This document shows positions 50,051 through 63,660 of a stretch of 64,000 nt of DNA, one piece after another (position 1 is the first letter of the stretch; every line of letters begins with the position of its first letter). Made by a program: the position numbers and the translations under genes. Location of the stretch: assembly GCA_000231825.2 (NCBI GenBank), contig JH720321.1:748761-812760 (forward strand), read 5' to 3'. The notes beneath the pieces were generated by a model. It had not been told where the DNA came from and searched no databases. It was given only the letters and a program-made list of their open reading frames with translations. Origin of the DNA: Tetrahymena elliotti 4EA (taxonomy: Eukaryota; Ciliophora; Oligohymenophorea; Hymenostomatida; Tetrahymenidae).

Positions 50051-52286
50051 TTATTTATGTTTAAAAATATTTCCTTTTATTGGAGTTTTATGGATTTGTT
50101 TATTTATTTGTTTGATTTTGATGATGTGTTTGTTAACCAGAAAGAATAAATAGTTTTTTAATATTTTGCGTAATATTTTCTATTAATTAATGTATTAATA
50201 ATTTATTTCTTTTGATGATTATCAAAAATTTTTTTTTTAATTAATTAATTATAATTTTTTTATTTGTTTTAGACAGCTTTTTTTAATAAAATTTGATTGT
50301 GTACCAAAGTAAAAATAGAGTGAATAAAAATATTATAACACAATTTACTTCAAATCTAATAATTACATAAGTAATTAAAATTGCTTTAAGATTAACATTT
50401 CTATCTTCTTTATTCAGTTTTTTTTACATCCAAAAAAGAGAAGTTGCAAAGTGAAATTTATTTTTAAATTTCCAAACAAAATAACTAGCTAAATCTTTTA
50501 TTTAAATAAAATATAAAATTATTAAGCTAGATTTGCATAATATTTTAAGGTATCATGTTTTATTTTAAATAAACTATCTTTTCCATCAAAGCATATAAAT
50601 TTTATGAACTAGAAAGAAATGTTTAACACTTAGTATATTCATATTTATTTTAAAAGGAAGTATCTTTCCCATCAATATATTTATTTTTACTTAGTACGAT
50701 TTAAAAATTTGTAAGTGTAAGTGCCTAAAGATAAAAAATATTTAAATAGTGACTAGCATAAATAGTTGCAAATATTTATGTTTAAATTACTGTTTTTCTA
50801 TTTTAAAAAAAGCGTAAAGAAAATAATAAAAAAATATTTATCACTTTAAATTAATTAATTTTTGTCTATTATTTTATTAGCATTTTCTACAAATATTTAG
50901 TCTCCAAAATTTAGACATTTTAAATTACTTTGTGTATCAACTATGTTAAATATATCTCATTAAGTAAATTAATTAAACGTTTAATAAAAAGACCTCAAAA
51001 ATATGGTTTCATTTTTGTAAATAAATTAATTAAGTTAATTTAGACAAAAATATCAAAAACAATTGCTCACTTCTAATAATTTTAATCTAAAACAAATACC
51101 AAAGAATAAGATATCAAATTTAAAAAAAGCAATTTTAATAGAAAGTTTTAGAAGATTTTCTTGTTAAGAAGATTATTCCATCAAAATAGATTTTAGAAAT
51201 CATTTTTGTTGATGAAATAATAAATTCAAATAATAAAAAATTCTTTCTACTTTAATAATAAAAAATTGAAAGAAATATCGAGTGATTAATATTTTTATCC
51301 AGTGTTTTTAAATTCGCATAAACCTATAAAATTAATAATTACTCTCCTTAAAGTAAATTCCAAAAATTTACATATTTTCCTTCTGACCAAATCATGAATT
51401 TGATGACTCTTGATATAAAAGGCAATTTACCTCTAAATATTTTTAATTTGTTTACACCCTTCTAATATTACTACTATTTCTAGATAATTATAAACTGCTT
51501 TTAATTTTTGATAATTAAAGTCTTTTATTAAGGATATTTAAATTAGATAATAAAAAATCATTTTTTAGTGGATTCATTTTTATGAATTGAATTTTAAAGG
51601 AAATTAGATTTTATGAATCATTAAAAAAAACAAGTATTTTTAAAATATTAAAAGAATACAAGATTATTTTCGAAAAATAGCCTGTGATTTTCAACTAAAA
51701 ACTAAATCTACTACAATATCTCATTATAAATAAGAAAAATCTCTTTTGTAAACTATGTAGATTCCTTTTAATTATTTTTAAGGAACATTAAGAAGAAATA
51801 AATAGCACAATATTGCATCATAATTCTTGATCTAAAGTATCTAAGTTATCTGTTATAATAATTGTTAGTGTTGTAATAGCTTGAGTGACTAAGAATTTTA
51901 AATAGACAGATCAATATTGAAATAGCATTTATTTTCTGCTATTATAAAGTAGTCTCAAAAAAGAAAGAAAAATCTATGTTAATAAAGGTTAAACTGAATT
52001 TAATATTATTTGCTTAGCTTTTCTTCTAAAATCTCAGATTCGTTTGAAGTAATTTTTGAGATATTTCCTTTAAGTAATTTAAGAAAAAAAGAAGAAAATA
52101 AACATAAAAAACATAGCCATTTTTATCACCTTTCTATTTTGTCACTTAAAAATTTATTCAAATTAAACATGTTGAAAATAGTTTTATATTTTAGAAATAA
52201 CTGTAAAAAACTACAAGAAAAATTATTTAACTAAATAGAATATTCATCGAAATTTATTAAAATTTGTAAATAAGTCCTATAAAAAA
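50051..52286. other. Spacer containing a decayed ADP/ATP-carrier fragment
   Basis: 2.2 kb, A/T-rich. The only content recognised is the carrier relic at 51815-51950 (separate entry). Confidence 0.5.
51815..51950 (-). pseudogene. Relic of ADP/ATP carrier gene, copy 1
   Basis: Aligns by eye over ~136 bp with 52481-52617 of the intact carrier, same orientation. Shared runs include GCATCATAA, GTAATAGC.TGAG, ACTAAGAATTTTA-like and AATAGCATTT, then CTATTATAAAGT. Substitutions are heavily biased to A/T and destroy the frame. It corresponds to the region encoding the RRRLMM signature and following helix. Confidence 0.72.
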
Positions 52287-53210
52287 TCATAATAACCTTT
52301 CAAAATTTTTTTAGTAATATGCATGTAGCTCGTCATATAAAACTAAAACTAGAGCTCCTCCAATACCTCTGTATACATTAGAAAGACCTCCTTTGTAAAG
52401 TGCTTTAAATCCTTCTTTATGATATATTTTTTATAAGCAGTCTAAAGAGGAATTATATAGGATCTCAGATCTACCAGATTGCATCATAAGTCTTCTTCTC
52501 ACAGTATCTATTGGGTAAACAATAGTACCAGCAAGCGCTGTAATAGCCTGAGCAGCTAAGAATTTTACAAAGACTGATTAATTGTTAAATAGCATTTCTT
52601 TTCCACTATTATAAAGTCCAAAGTAGACTCCTCTATAAACAAAAGCGAAGACTATAGAGACCCAAAAACCTTTATAGAAACCTTTGATTCCACTAGTCTC
52701 ATAAATCTTTTAAAAAAATTATTTCAAAGAATTGTATTCTCTTTCTTAATTTGAACCTATATCAGCTGCTAATCTTGTTCTAGCAAATTCAAAAGGATAA
52801 ACAAATACTTAGGATTAAGCTCCAGCCATACCTCCTGCAAAAATATGAGACAGCATAAACTTGACTTTTTAAGTATTTTTGTCATATTATTTAAAAAGAC
52901 TTTTATTTAAATCGACAAAGGCTAAATTCAAAGCCTGGGTGGGGATATATCTGATTACGTTGACTAAATTTCCACGCCATAATGATAATACTCCTTCTTA
53001 TTTGCACACTTTTGAAATACTATTTGTTATTCCCAAATATTTTTCTTTCTTACCACTTTAAACCATGTGGTGAACATCTTGTGTCTAAAAAATAATTTTA
53101 ATTCTCTCTAAGGGAGCTGCTACTGTTTTAGATATACCAGCAGAAATACCTCCCATAATAAAATTGCTGATAAAACTAGATTCTTATTTCTTAGTAGATT
53201 ACTAACTCAT
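52287..53210 (-). CDS. ADP/ATP carrier of the mitochondrial inner membrane
   Basis: Single exon, 307 aa, usual length for the family. Three repeats are visible: [22 protein letters not shown], whose PLERIK matches PX[DE]XX[KR]; [23 protein letters not shown]; and a third with [20 protein letters not shown]. The stretch VRRRLMM is the nucleotide-carrier signature RRRMMM with one Leu, which identifies an ADP/ATP exchanger rather than another SLC25 member; FARTRLAAD is also typical of this family. It exchanges matrix ATP for cytosolic ADP. The second motif has Glu for Asp (YPFEF), allowed in the family. Two decayed copies lie at 51815-51950 and about 60697-61075. Confidence 0.92.
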
Positions 53211-53994
53211 GTTATATTTCTTATACTTATTTTTCTGCTTAATTAAATATCTTTTTGAATTTAACTGTATCTATCTCCCAAATTCCTATTAAAAATATTA
53301 TTAAATATGCAAAATCTTCAATTTTAGGAATAATTTATTCACATTTATAGTACTAATATTACATTTTCCTGATTGATTATCTTTATTCAAAAATTAATAT
53401 CTCTTTATACTTACTTTACATTTATTAAATATCTAATTATGATAAGACTTCAAATTTCTATCCACATATTAATAATAGTAAAATAAAATGAGCTTATCCA
53501 TGAAGCAAATTCATTAGAAAAAGGAAAAAATCAATTTAATAGTTAATTTATATAAAACATGAGAATTTAAACAAATCTAATCCTATAAATTCCTTCTCAA
53601 ATCAAATCTTTAAAAAATTTATTAATAGAGAAAGGATAAAGGTTTGCTTGATTATGAGAAAATATGTTTAAAATTAATAATAAAAATGGTTGAATAATTT
53701 TTTTCATTAAAGATTAAATTTTTTACTGAAAAAAATTCTTAGAAAAAAAATATTTAGCAAAAAATTTGTTTAATATTTCCATTGCATTACTATTTTCTCT
53801 ATAATTATCCTACCCAATGCTCTGTTATTGATTCTCCTTTTATCAGTAAAAATAAATTGATTTAATAACACTTCAAAGGTGTTATAGGTATATTACAATC
53901 AAAATAGGAATCTAAGATTGATATAAATAACTTATTTTAATTAAAAATTATCTAAAAAATACTTGTTTTTTTGTAATTTCATTTTTAATAAAAC
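53211..53994. other. AT-rich divergent spacer
   Basis: No feature seen between the carrier (-) and the LRR gene (+). Confidence 0.5.
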
Positions 53995-56388
53995 ATGGAA
54001 AACAAAATTTTTGAAATTATTTTATAAATAAGTTATGATTATTATTAATAAAATAGAAAGGATCTCTATTAAATATTATTAAAATTGACTAAAAAATTTA
54101 GCAATGAATCTAAGTTTTATTATTATGATAATGATTCATATTCAATAATTTTAAAAGTAGAAGATGTAAAATCTACATTTTATTGCAAGATAAGCAAGCC
54201 AAATTAAAAGTAAAAAGGTATGATAATTTTAAAATTCTTTCAAATAGTATTTTAAATTCTAAAGAAGAATAATAAATAATTAATATGAATTAATTAGATA
54301 ATGAAATTGCATGCCTTCGGTTTGAAATTGATGATTTTGAAGTGTTCTACTTTGATAAAGATTAATGTTTGATTCTATTAAAAATTTATAAAAATAATAA
54401 TTTTAATTTATAAATGTAAAAATAGATGAAAATCTTAGATAAGTCTTCTTCAAAGATTAAGTTAAATTTATCAAATGATTAATTTTTAAAAAAAATATGT
54501 TGTTTTTATTTGATAAATCAGATGAGCTAGTAGACATTTCATCTTATTAGAAACCTTTAAATTAATAAGTAAAACTTTAGTTTATAAATTGTTACTAAAT
54601 TGAATATTTTTAAAGCTGTATTTCTTTGGGAAAAGATGAAAGCTTAAAGTTAGTTAATTAAATTTCTAATTGCGCCAATATCTCAATCTTGTATATTGAT
54701 CTAACGTAAATAATATTAAAATGTTTGTTTACATCACAATATTTAAAATTCAATTTTCAAGATTATGTTCTTTTTTTCAAGATGAAGGATGTGAAAATTT
54801 AGCTAATGCCATTACTAAGTGCTAATTTTTAAGATAAATTACTCTTGAATTTATGTAAAATAAAAATTCATACCATAGCTACTATAAAAGTTTATGATTT
54901 TTTAGGAAAGCTAATATACAAAAATAAGGAGCTTTAGCATTGGGTGATAGTATTTCAAAGTGCCAGACATTACATTCAATAACCCTAGGATTATAGTAAT
55001 TTATTTTCAATTAAAATAAAGAATGAAAATGTATTTCAAAAAAAGAGAAATTTACATAGAATCTGAAGGTCTTTATTCCATAATTGGAGGAATTAGCAAA
55101 TTATTGAATTTAGAACATTTAGAGCTGCATTTATAGTAAGTATATATTAAAAATAAAAATTTATATTAATAATGATCAATTTTGAAAGAGATAATAGCAT
55201 AGGTGTTCTTGATTTTTCATAATTTTCATTGTACCTGAAAAATTGCTAAAATCTCAATTATTTACAGCTATAATTGTGGTATTTTATCTTTTTTTTTTTA
55301 AGTTTAAGTATAACGGATATATAACAATAGTCGAAATAAATTTGATAAGAATTCACTTATTTAACTTACTTAAGGAATATCATAATCTACCTCATTGAAA
55401 ACATTAATTTTAAGAATTTAGTAATTTTAAATTTAATTTGAATTTTAAAAGTTATTATTTTCTTTAGAGCTAATAAATTAGATGAAGATAGTCTTATGTA
55501 ATTAGGAAGCAATATCGCAAATAGTATTAGTATTTAGAATATTTCTACTGATTTCTGGTAGTCACTTTAATATTATAAAAGAATATTTAATTGATTTTGT
55601 TATCAAAAGCTATTTGAAAATGTCAAAGAATTTAAGCTTAAATGGTAATCAAGTTATATAATAGAATGAAAGTACTTATTTGAATGAATCGTTAAAGAAA
55701 TTAACTCTAGATTTATTGTATTAAATTTAATCTTTCTAAAAATTAATTATATTTTTATAAGCTATAGCTAAAAAAATCAACACGATTTAAATCTACTAAG
55801 CTTGGGATTGGAATAATGTTAAAAGCTTATACACTTTTAAATAGATCTATAGTATTTTTTTTGTTTATCAAATTTTTAAATTGAATATTTAAAGATCTAG
55901 CTCCATAGACAACCTAGGAGTAAGCAATTTATCAAAAGGATTATCATAGATTCCATAACTTGAAATTTTAGATTTAAACTTAAGCAACCTTTCAATATCA
56001 AAAAAGTAAAACAAATTTTCAAATTTATTATTTAATTAAATAAAAATATCAAATAGTTAAAATAGAATTAGCTCTCCAGGAGTTGAGAGTTTATCAATAG
56101 CAATATCTAATATTAAATGCCTTAAAACCCTTAATTTAAATTTAAAGTAAAAAATTAACCTAAAATTGTAAATGAAAATTAATTTTGTTTAAAAGGAGTA
56201 ATGATATAATGAGTGAGTAATTTATATTTCTTGGTAAATAAATTAGCAAATGCTTGAATTTAACTCAATTAAATCTAAATGCAAATACTTTTTACTGCAA
56301 GACTTATATGTAAAAAATTTAATTTAATAACTTGTTCAAATCTAAAATTAATTATTATTTAGATAGGACGAATTTTATTAGTTTATGA
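53995..56388 (+). CDS. Leucine-rich-repeat protein, intron-rich, model approximate
   Basis: Starts MENKIFEIILQISYDYYQQN. LRR units appear in successive short exons: DESLKLVNQISNCANISIL, DEGCENLANAITKCQFLRQI, GALALGDSISKCQTLHSITL, GLYSIIGGISKLLNLEHLEL, PQLEILDLNLSNLSISK, NIKCLKTLNLNLK and LNLTQLNLNAN, ending at TGA 56386. The repeat type (G..L...I..C..L..L.L) is the ribonuclease-inhibitor-like form with an invariant Cys that is very common in Tetrahymena. Each exon ends at a GT donor such as GTAAATA or GTAAAAT. Exon boundaries are not all resolved and more 3' exons up to ~56640 are possible. LRRs mediate protein binding; partner unknown. A decaying copy cannot be excluded. Confidence 0.55.
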
Positions 56389-57103
56389 CTTTCTTAAGTA
56401 ACTGCAAAATGCTGAGACTAATTTCTATAGCGAGAGAGTAAAAAAATAATCAAAATTTAATTTAATTTTTTATTACTATCCAATCAGATAAATTGCAGGA
56501 TGCAAAAAATTTGACAGTGTAAAAGACATTTTAAAGATATTCTAGCATCTATACTACTTCGAATTACTTATAACTTAAGCACCTGAATTATATTAATATT
56601 TTGTCATCTCTAATATTAAGTTTACAAATAACTAAAAATTTTAAAATTTCAAAAAAGCAAAAAGGTTGGTGAGCTATCAAATTGTTTGAATGAAGAAGTC
56701 AATTTAAAATACTAAATTTTTAGCTAAGTTTTTTGTTTAAATGTTTAATTAAGATCATTTAAATTGACTGAAATTAAAAATAATCATTTATTAAACCAAA
56801 AAATAATTCAAAAATAAAAATAATTAAATTGTATTTTTTATTTTTCACAATTTACTTACTTTATTTAGAGATATTTTTAATACAAAAACAAAGCTATAAT
56901 GTAATTTATTAATAATTATTTTATTATTCTTATAATGTTTTTATTATTTTGTATCAATTAAATTTAAAATAATAGTTTTTTTTATTCTATTAATTATCAT
57001 CGAAGTTGGATTTGAATGATTATTTCTTATCATCATCTTTTAAGATAGATTTGAATGATTATTTCTAAGATTAAATATTTTTTGTTGTATTAAGTAATTT
57101 GAG
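56389..57103. other. Convergent spacer with short tandem repeat
   Basis: LRR-like remnants or extra 3' exons up to about 56640, then A/T-rich sequence. GATTTGAATGATTATTTCT occurs at 57009-57027 and again at 57048-57066, 39 bp apart, just beyond the kelch stop codon. Confidence 0.5.
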
Positions 57104-60100
57104 TCAGGCATGATTTAGATTTTAAATAATTTTATTCACAGTTTTTTACAGCAATTATCTTGATGGTGATTAAGGACTACTACTTTCTAGTGATTAACTG
57201 GAATGATTGTTAGAGTTTTTACCTGATAATTTATTTGCTTAGTTAATATTTTTATAACTTAATAGTCTAGATAGTTTGTTGTTATTTGATTTATTTGGAA
57301 GAGGAAGAAAACTAACATAGTTGTTAAAGTTAAGTCTTTCTATCTAACTCTTTAATGATTAACTATCTTTTTATTCCTAAATGATTTTGCTAGAAAAAGG
57401 AATTTCATCATATTTGTAGTCATGAATTTCATAATAGTGATATAAAGCAGATGCATCTATTGATTTTCTTTTTTCTGAATCTTTTACTTTATCTTATTTA
57501 AAGGAATCATTGTTTACTTTGTGCTATTTGATATTTTCATGAATGAATTTTAGCTTTTGTTAATCTTTGTCATGCATTTATTAGCTTAAAGTTTCATCTA
57601 TTTTTTTAGAAAAATTATTTCAAATTAAAAAATTAATGAAAGAATATTTTTTACCTAATTCTATCATTTAAACTTAAGAGCTAACATAACCTTCCTGATT
57701 TAGCCCTCCGAATATCAATAGCTTTGAATCATAACTTACAGCACAGTGGTTAGCTCTACTAATTGATTTTTGGCCTTTCATATCAACTTTGAACCAAACT
57801 AAATATTCTAAATTTAGTATGTGCATGTCATTCAGATAGCTATCGCTATTTTATCCTCCATATATAACAATAATATTTAGCAATTAATTATAATTCATCG
57901 TATGCCCATATCGAGGAGACGGAGTCTTCCCATCAATTTCAGGAAATATCCAGCAGATAGGATTTGAGTCTACTTTTAAAATTCTCAGTTCATTCAAAAT
58001 ATTCCCATCTTCATCTCTCCCTCCAAAAAAATAAACTCCTTCATGCTGAATCTATAAAATAGAAATACTATTTAATCAAAATAATAATGTACCCAAAAAA
58101 AACTTACTTAAGCCATCCATTTAGAAATTTTTGGATCAACATATTTAAATAATGTAATTTTATTTTGCCTTGCTGGATAGAAAACTGGACAGCATGAATG
58201 ACCAGTTGCAACATATTTACTTTTACTCATATCTTAGCATATTGGATTGATTTCCTACCAGCTCTATGTTCCTAAAATTTATATAAAAATATTTTTCAAA
58301 ATAAAGTTAAATGCTCAATTTTCTCATATTATTTTTTGCCAAGCATTAAGAAGTTAAAATAAATCACATGTAAAGAAAACTTCAAAACCACAAATATCTT
58401 TATTAAAAACTATCATTCAATAAAAGATATGTTGTAAATCATTGATCTTAATTATTTTCGAAATAAAATATTTCAAAGATATAAAATCGAGAAAATGTTT
58501 TGATGAAAAAATTTCAGATTTAAAAATTTTCCTCATAAAATATATATATTCTGTTAAAGTTATAGTCTCAAAAAATTCAATCATTATGGAAATTAATGTG
58601 AATATATTTTTTAAATTACCTAAATCAAATGCCCATAAATCAGAAAGTGTGAGATCTCTGAAATTGCTCCCACCATGAACGATTAGCCATCTACCAACTA
58701 TGCAAGATACATGTCCTCTTCTCCCTTAAGGAATGTCTCCAGTGACACTAATTTGAGACCACTTATTTAAATCTTTCATTTTTATTAAAAAATAAATGTT
58801 TTTAAATTTAATAAAATCAATTTGTTTATTTATTTGCTTTTTACCAATATTGAAAGAAAAAATATCACAAAGACATTGCTTTTATTTAAAACTTGTATTG
58901 AAGTGAGTTTCTCCTCCAAATACGATAAGAGACCCTTTGTGATAACTCATAGAATGCCCAAATCTAACTATAGGAGTACTATTTTTAGCAGAGCTATGTT
59001 CAACAGTTTTCCATTTTAAATTTTATTCTGTGTATTTTTTAAAAAGAAATTGATTTAACAACTTTTCATCCCAAATAATTTACCAAGGTCTAAAACTTCT
59101 AGTTAGTTAAAAATATTTTAACCTAGCCCACCAAAAAGATAGGCCTTATCTTTTTCTGCTACTATAGCTGCTCCTTCTCTAGCACTAGGCTTCCAGCCAT
59201 TTTGTGGAATGGTATAAACATAACAACTGTAAAACTATTCTTCGTTCTTTGTTCCTTCACGACGATATTTTTTTTATTCTTAATGGTGCTCATCTTCCTC
59301 AATATAATCTTATTACTCTGAAAAATTTAATTAGCTTATAAAAAATTTTTTTATTTACATTAAATGTTGTGCAATTAATTCTTTCTTTGCATTGGGTATT
59401 TTCTAATTTTAGGCATACTTGCTATTTTTTATTCTCTGTGAATAATATCTATGAAAGTTTCTTTATTTTTTTTAACTAGTGATTATTCATTACTACTAAT
59501 AAAAGTGCTTTGCATTGCTTTATTATGATTTAATTCAAGCTAAACGTATTCCATGTTATCGCTTTATATTAATAGAAATAATTTTATCAATACAAACATA
59601 TCCTAAAAATTATTACTATCTGTAATTAGGTCTTTTGGCTTTATTCTGCTTATTTTATTTTTCTATGTGCCTCTGATTTTCTAAATCTTGAATATCAAGA
59701 ATATTGTTTATACTGGCTCTATTTTAATGGAGGTTTATCAAATAATCTTAGTTTTTTACTTTAATCTAGCTGAATGAAGTAAATCCTTCTTTAATCGTTT
59801 AATCTAAGCTTTAATGAGAAAACTCAGATATTTTTTTTTAACCTACCCTTAATGCAGGTAGGTGTAAAGTAGAAGGTGATGCATTTGAAATTAATTATTT
59901 ATATTTCTAAATCGATAAACTTCTTGAAGATGGATATTAGGAGCTTTTCATTTTTTAATTTATTTCATGTTCAGCAGCATTAAATATTGTTTTATTTAAT
60001 TCATTTTCTCTATGATTATTAAGCACAAATGTATTTACAAATAACTTAGAAGATGAAAGCTTGTTTGACGTTTCAAAAATATTTTTAATTATATTTTATT

Positions 60101-60302
60101 CGTTTTATCTTGAAGATTATCTTAACTTCTACTAATCATATTAAGTATTTTAACAGGAATATTGAGATTTTAAAGTGCTCATATTCATAGGAGTTTATAT
60201 ATTTTTATAAGCATTATCTTGATTATAATCGTTGCTTAAGAATCCTTTCTTTTTTTGTTTTAAGCTGGAGTTAGATTAAGACTTATTTAATTATTCAGTC
60301 AT
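57104..60302 (-). CDS. Kelch-repeat protein with disordered N- and C-terminal regions
   Basis: Multi-exon, ATG 60302 to TGA 57104, roughly 900 aa. The first exon (to 59617) encodes a Ser/Asn/Gln-rich N-terminus (MTEQLNKSQSNSSLKQ); a 55-nt intron (59562-59616) leads to MEYVQLELNHNKAM. Kelch blades follow: PSAREGAAIVAEKDKAYLFG, VRFGHSMSYHKGSLIVFGG, RRGHVSCIVGRWLIVHGG, a divergent HSCCPVFYPARQ blade, then GVYFFGGRDEDG, PRYGHTMNYNQ with IVIYGG, and ANHCAVSYDSKLLIFGG. Six or more Gly-Gly strands fit one beta-propeller. The C-terminal ~180 residues after the propeller are charged and Ser/Asn-rich. Kelch propellers bind partner proteins; no BTB or other domain is present to suggest a pathway. Confidence 0.82.
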
Positions 60303-61513
60303 TTATATTAAGTAGGAATAAATAAAAGCTATCTTTACTTTTATTAATAAATCACTTTACTTCTTTTATTTTTTATTTAAATATTTATAAATGATCAAAT
60401 AAACAAAAAGCAAATATGATGAATCATTCATATTTTTATAAATTAATTCGATTTTATTTTTTCTACATCAAAATAATCTTTAGAAAGTATAGATAAAAAG
60501 GTTAACAATTTATTTGATAATTTTCATAAAAAGTAATAATTATAATTATTTTACACTCAAACAAGAGTTAAACTTTTAGAGAAATTGAGAATTTTTATTT
60601 GATATGTGAACTTATACAAGCTTGCTTATATGTAGTTTGAAAAATTGTAATTTTTTAAATTGCAAAATATCTTAACTCAACTTTATCTTGATCTTACAAA
60701 CAGTTAGTGTTGAAATCATATTTCAAGAGCTAATAATTAAAAAAAATTGATTAGTTATATCATTTGATTTCTCTTTCAATATTACAAAGTCTAAAGTAGA
60801 TTTCTTTAAAAATAAAATCTTTTACTAAATAAATAAACTCAAAAATAGCTGGAGAACTTTTCATTCAATAAATATTTGAGAAAAATTATTTCAACTAGTT
60901 AATTGCTTTTTCTCCATATTAAAACTATATATCTTATATATCTTCTCTTTAGTTTTAAAAAGGATAACCTGTAATTATTAAAAAGCTTAAACTTTGCTAT
61001 CTTTCCAAACATGAGATAACACAAACTTGATGTGCTTTATCTAACTATTTAAAAAAAATTTATTTAAAAGAATAAAAAAGTAATTTAGATAAAATTATGC
61101 ACTACATTTATAATCTTCCTTCTTATTTAATTTTTTTCATATTATTTATTATTCTTTATTAGTATTATTTCTAAGTACATTAAAACAAGGTGTCTATTTT
61201 GTATAGAATTTTGGTAAAATTATTCATTTTTTTAAAATTAAATTTCCAAATAACCAAAATTTTTTTCATATTAACAAAAACAATTCAATTTTATTCATAT
61301 TATATTTAATTGAAAAATTAAAATCAATAAAAAAATAATTTCTAAAAAAGTTTATTTCACAATTAATCAACAAAAATAAAATTAAACAAAAAAATGGATT
61401 TTATTTAATTTACAGCAATCAAAAATGTGTTATAAAAATAAATAATAGAATAGAACTATTTTTTAATAGAATTATTTGCAAAGAAATAAACTATTTAATT
61501 TTATTAATTTAAC
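60303..61513. other. Spacer containing a second decayed ADP/ATP-carrier copy
   Basis: Region between the kelch gene and the aminotransferase. Contains the relic at about 60697-61075 (separate entry); otherwise A/T-rich with runs of A and T. Confidence 0.5.
60697..61075 (-). pseudogene. Relic of ADP/ATP carrier gene, copy 2
   Basis: About 380 bp align collinearly with the intact carrier (about 52517-52920), same orientation. Landmarks: ATTACAAAGTCTAAAGTAGA (parent ATTATAAAGTCCAAAGTAGA), AAAAATTATTTCAA, AAAAGGATAA, CATGAGATAACACAAACTTG (parent ATGAGACAGCATAAACTTG) and TATTTAAAA..TTTATTTAAA. Many frame-breaking indels and A/T-biased changes. It shares GTTAGTGTTG with relic 1, where the intact gene differs. 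Confidence 0.7.
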
Positions 61514-63189
61514 TCAATTTGTTTTGAATGATTGGTTAAGTTTTTCAAAAGCAGAATTGATTGTTTGCTCCTTACGGCAAAGAGCTATTCTAAAGAAATA
61601 TCTTCCCTTAATTTCCTTTAGATTTTTTACATCATTTTAAACATAAAATGAACTCATTGGAATTACTGTTACTCCTTTTTCAATAATCATATACTTGAAG
61701 AAAGCAACATCAGGTGTTACTTCAGCTTCTTCAAATTCCTCAAAGGGTGTTTCACCCAATAAAATATCTCCATTTGGCACATTTTCATAGTCTTTGTAAA
61801 AATATTTACGAGGAATTTAAGAAACATGATCTTTTAATGATCCTACTATGAAATATCCACCTGATGGATTATTTAACTTCAAACCAGCATTTAATTTTTT
61901 AAAGCCTTATAATAATGTATTTCTATTTTTTTCAAATCTCTTTCTAATATTTTCTATATAATCATCATCAGTTCCTAAATATTTTTAATTCATTTCCTCT
62001 AAAGCTTTTGCAAAACCTACCTATTTATTAATTTCATAAATTTATTTACCTTATAAAAAAATTATTTACTTAAACAGGTCTATTAACACTATAGCATATT
62101 ATAGAATGAGTTGCACATATAACTTTTATAAATTATGAAGGTCCAAAACAATATCCTATTCTCCAACCAGTACAACTAAACATCTTTAAAAAAATATTTA
62201 ATAATCATAAGAGTGTGAAATAGTCATACTTTTCCTAATGAGAAAACTGTTAAAGTTCTTTCAAACATGCCAGGAATATCAATGATTCTTGGGAATTCTT
62301 TCTTATCAAAAATCAGAGTTTCATAAACATCATCAGCCATAACTAGTACTTTAGGGTATTTTTTAACTATGTCAGATATTTATTGGTATTCTTCTCTAGT
62401 AAATATTTTGCCTGTCTATTTAAATATTAGAAAAAATACGTTATTTTATTTGCTTTCAAAGTTGAAATTGATGAATTATTATATTTTAGATTTTTTAAAG
62501 CTTTTATTAATATATGTAATTTACTGGATTATGAGGAGAGTTTAAGACGATCATTCTTGTCTTCTCGTTAAATAAGCTCTCTAATTATTTAAAGTCAATT
62601 TTCCATTCTCCATTTTCAAAATCTTCTGGCTCAATTAAGCTGCAAGCTTTGATATTAACGCCTAATAGCTTAGCTTCTTTAGAGTGATATTCAAAAAATG
62701 GCTCAAAAACAATCAATTCATCTCCTTCATTCAAAAAACTAGCATAAATATCATATATAACTCCACTACCTCCTAATCCTACTGCAATCTTTACAAATAT
62801 TGCTTTTTTATCATTAATATTTCAAAATTTATTTTACATTTTCAGGACGAATTTCTCTATTTAAGATTTTTGTATATCTTTCAGAAAGCTTTTAAATAAG
62901 GAGAGGATGTCCACCAACAGGAGCATACTAATTTTCAGGGAGCTTTTATGCTTCCGAGACGGCATTACATAAAAATTCAGGAGTTTCCCAGTCAGGAAAA
63001 CCAGATGCTAAGTTGATAGCTATAAATTAAAATGGAAAAAATAAAGAAAGATGATAAATATATAGTATTTAAAAATGAATTACCTTTGTGCTTTTAAGTT
63101 AAAGGAACAATTAATTCAAAAATAGTAGGTTCCATAAGCTTTGACATAAACTTAGATGGCTAAATATCTATTGTATTATCTGATGACAT
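61514..63189 (-). CDS. Class I PLP aminotransferase, kynurenine/cysteine-conjugate type
   Basis: Six exons with five short introns (first exon 63084-63189, first intron 63020-63083), about 450 aa. Motifs of fold-type I aminotransferases: INLASGFPDWETPEFL, YAPVGGHPLL, GLGGSGVIYD, VFEPFFEY (PLP-stacking aromatic), VLNSPHNP with the Asn contacting PLP, ADDVYETLIFD with Asp and Tyr, and the Schiff-base Lys in SLGKMFSCTGWRIGY, split exactly at an exon junction. A C-terminal FRIALCRK supplies the substrate-carboxylate Arg. The SLGK-x-FS-x-TGW pattern and PTIFELI start fit kynurenine--oxoglutarate transaminase/cysteine-S-conjugate beta-lyase. An insertion around DILLGETPFEEFEEAEVTPD is longer than usual. 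A paralogue lies immediately downstream on the right. Confidence 0.87.
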
Positions 63190-63660
63190 TTTTTAACTAG
63201 TTGAAAATGGTTTAAATATTCTTCTTTTTAATAAGCTTTAAAATTTTAATTAATTGAAATATTTTGATAAATTTTTAATCATCTAAAGTCATAATAAATT
63301 TTTGAATAAGAAATTATTTGCAAATTGCGTATTTTAAAGCTATTTTTGATGGAAATAGTAGTCTATATATCTTTAAATATAAATAAAAGAAAAAAACTAG
63401 TAAATTCATAAGAATTTTAAAAAAATTATTTGATAAAAAAATAAAAAATATGTGATGATAAACATCAGAAATTTATGAGTGAAAATAAATATAAATGAAA
63501 TATAATACAGTAAATTTTTAATTAATAAAAGTAAACATTTATTTTTATAATTAGAATTATATTTTATTATTATTAAAGCTTTTGGGAAGGATGATTATTA
63601 TATTATTACTTAAATTATTTTTTATTATGAGGAAAATCTTAATGAGGCTTCAGAATTTTA
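63190..63660. other. Spacer between tandem aminotransferase genes
   Basis: 470 bp, A/T-rich, holding the promoter of the left copy and the 3' end of the right copy. Nothing else seen. Confidence 0.5.
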
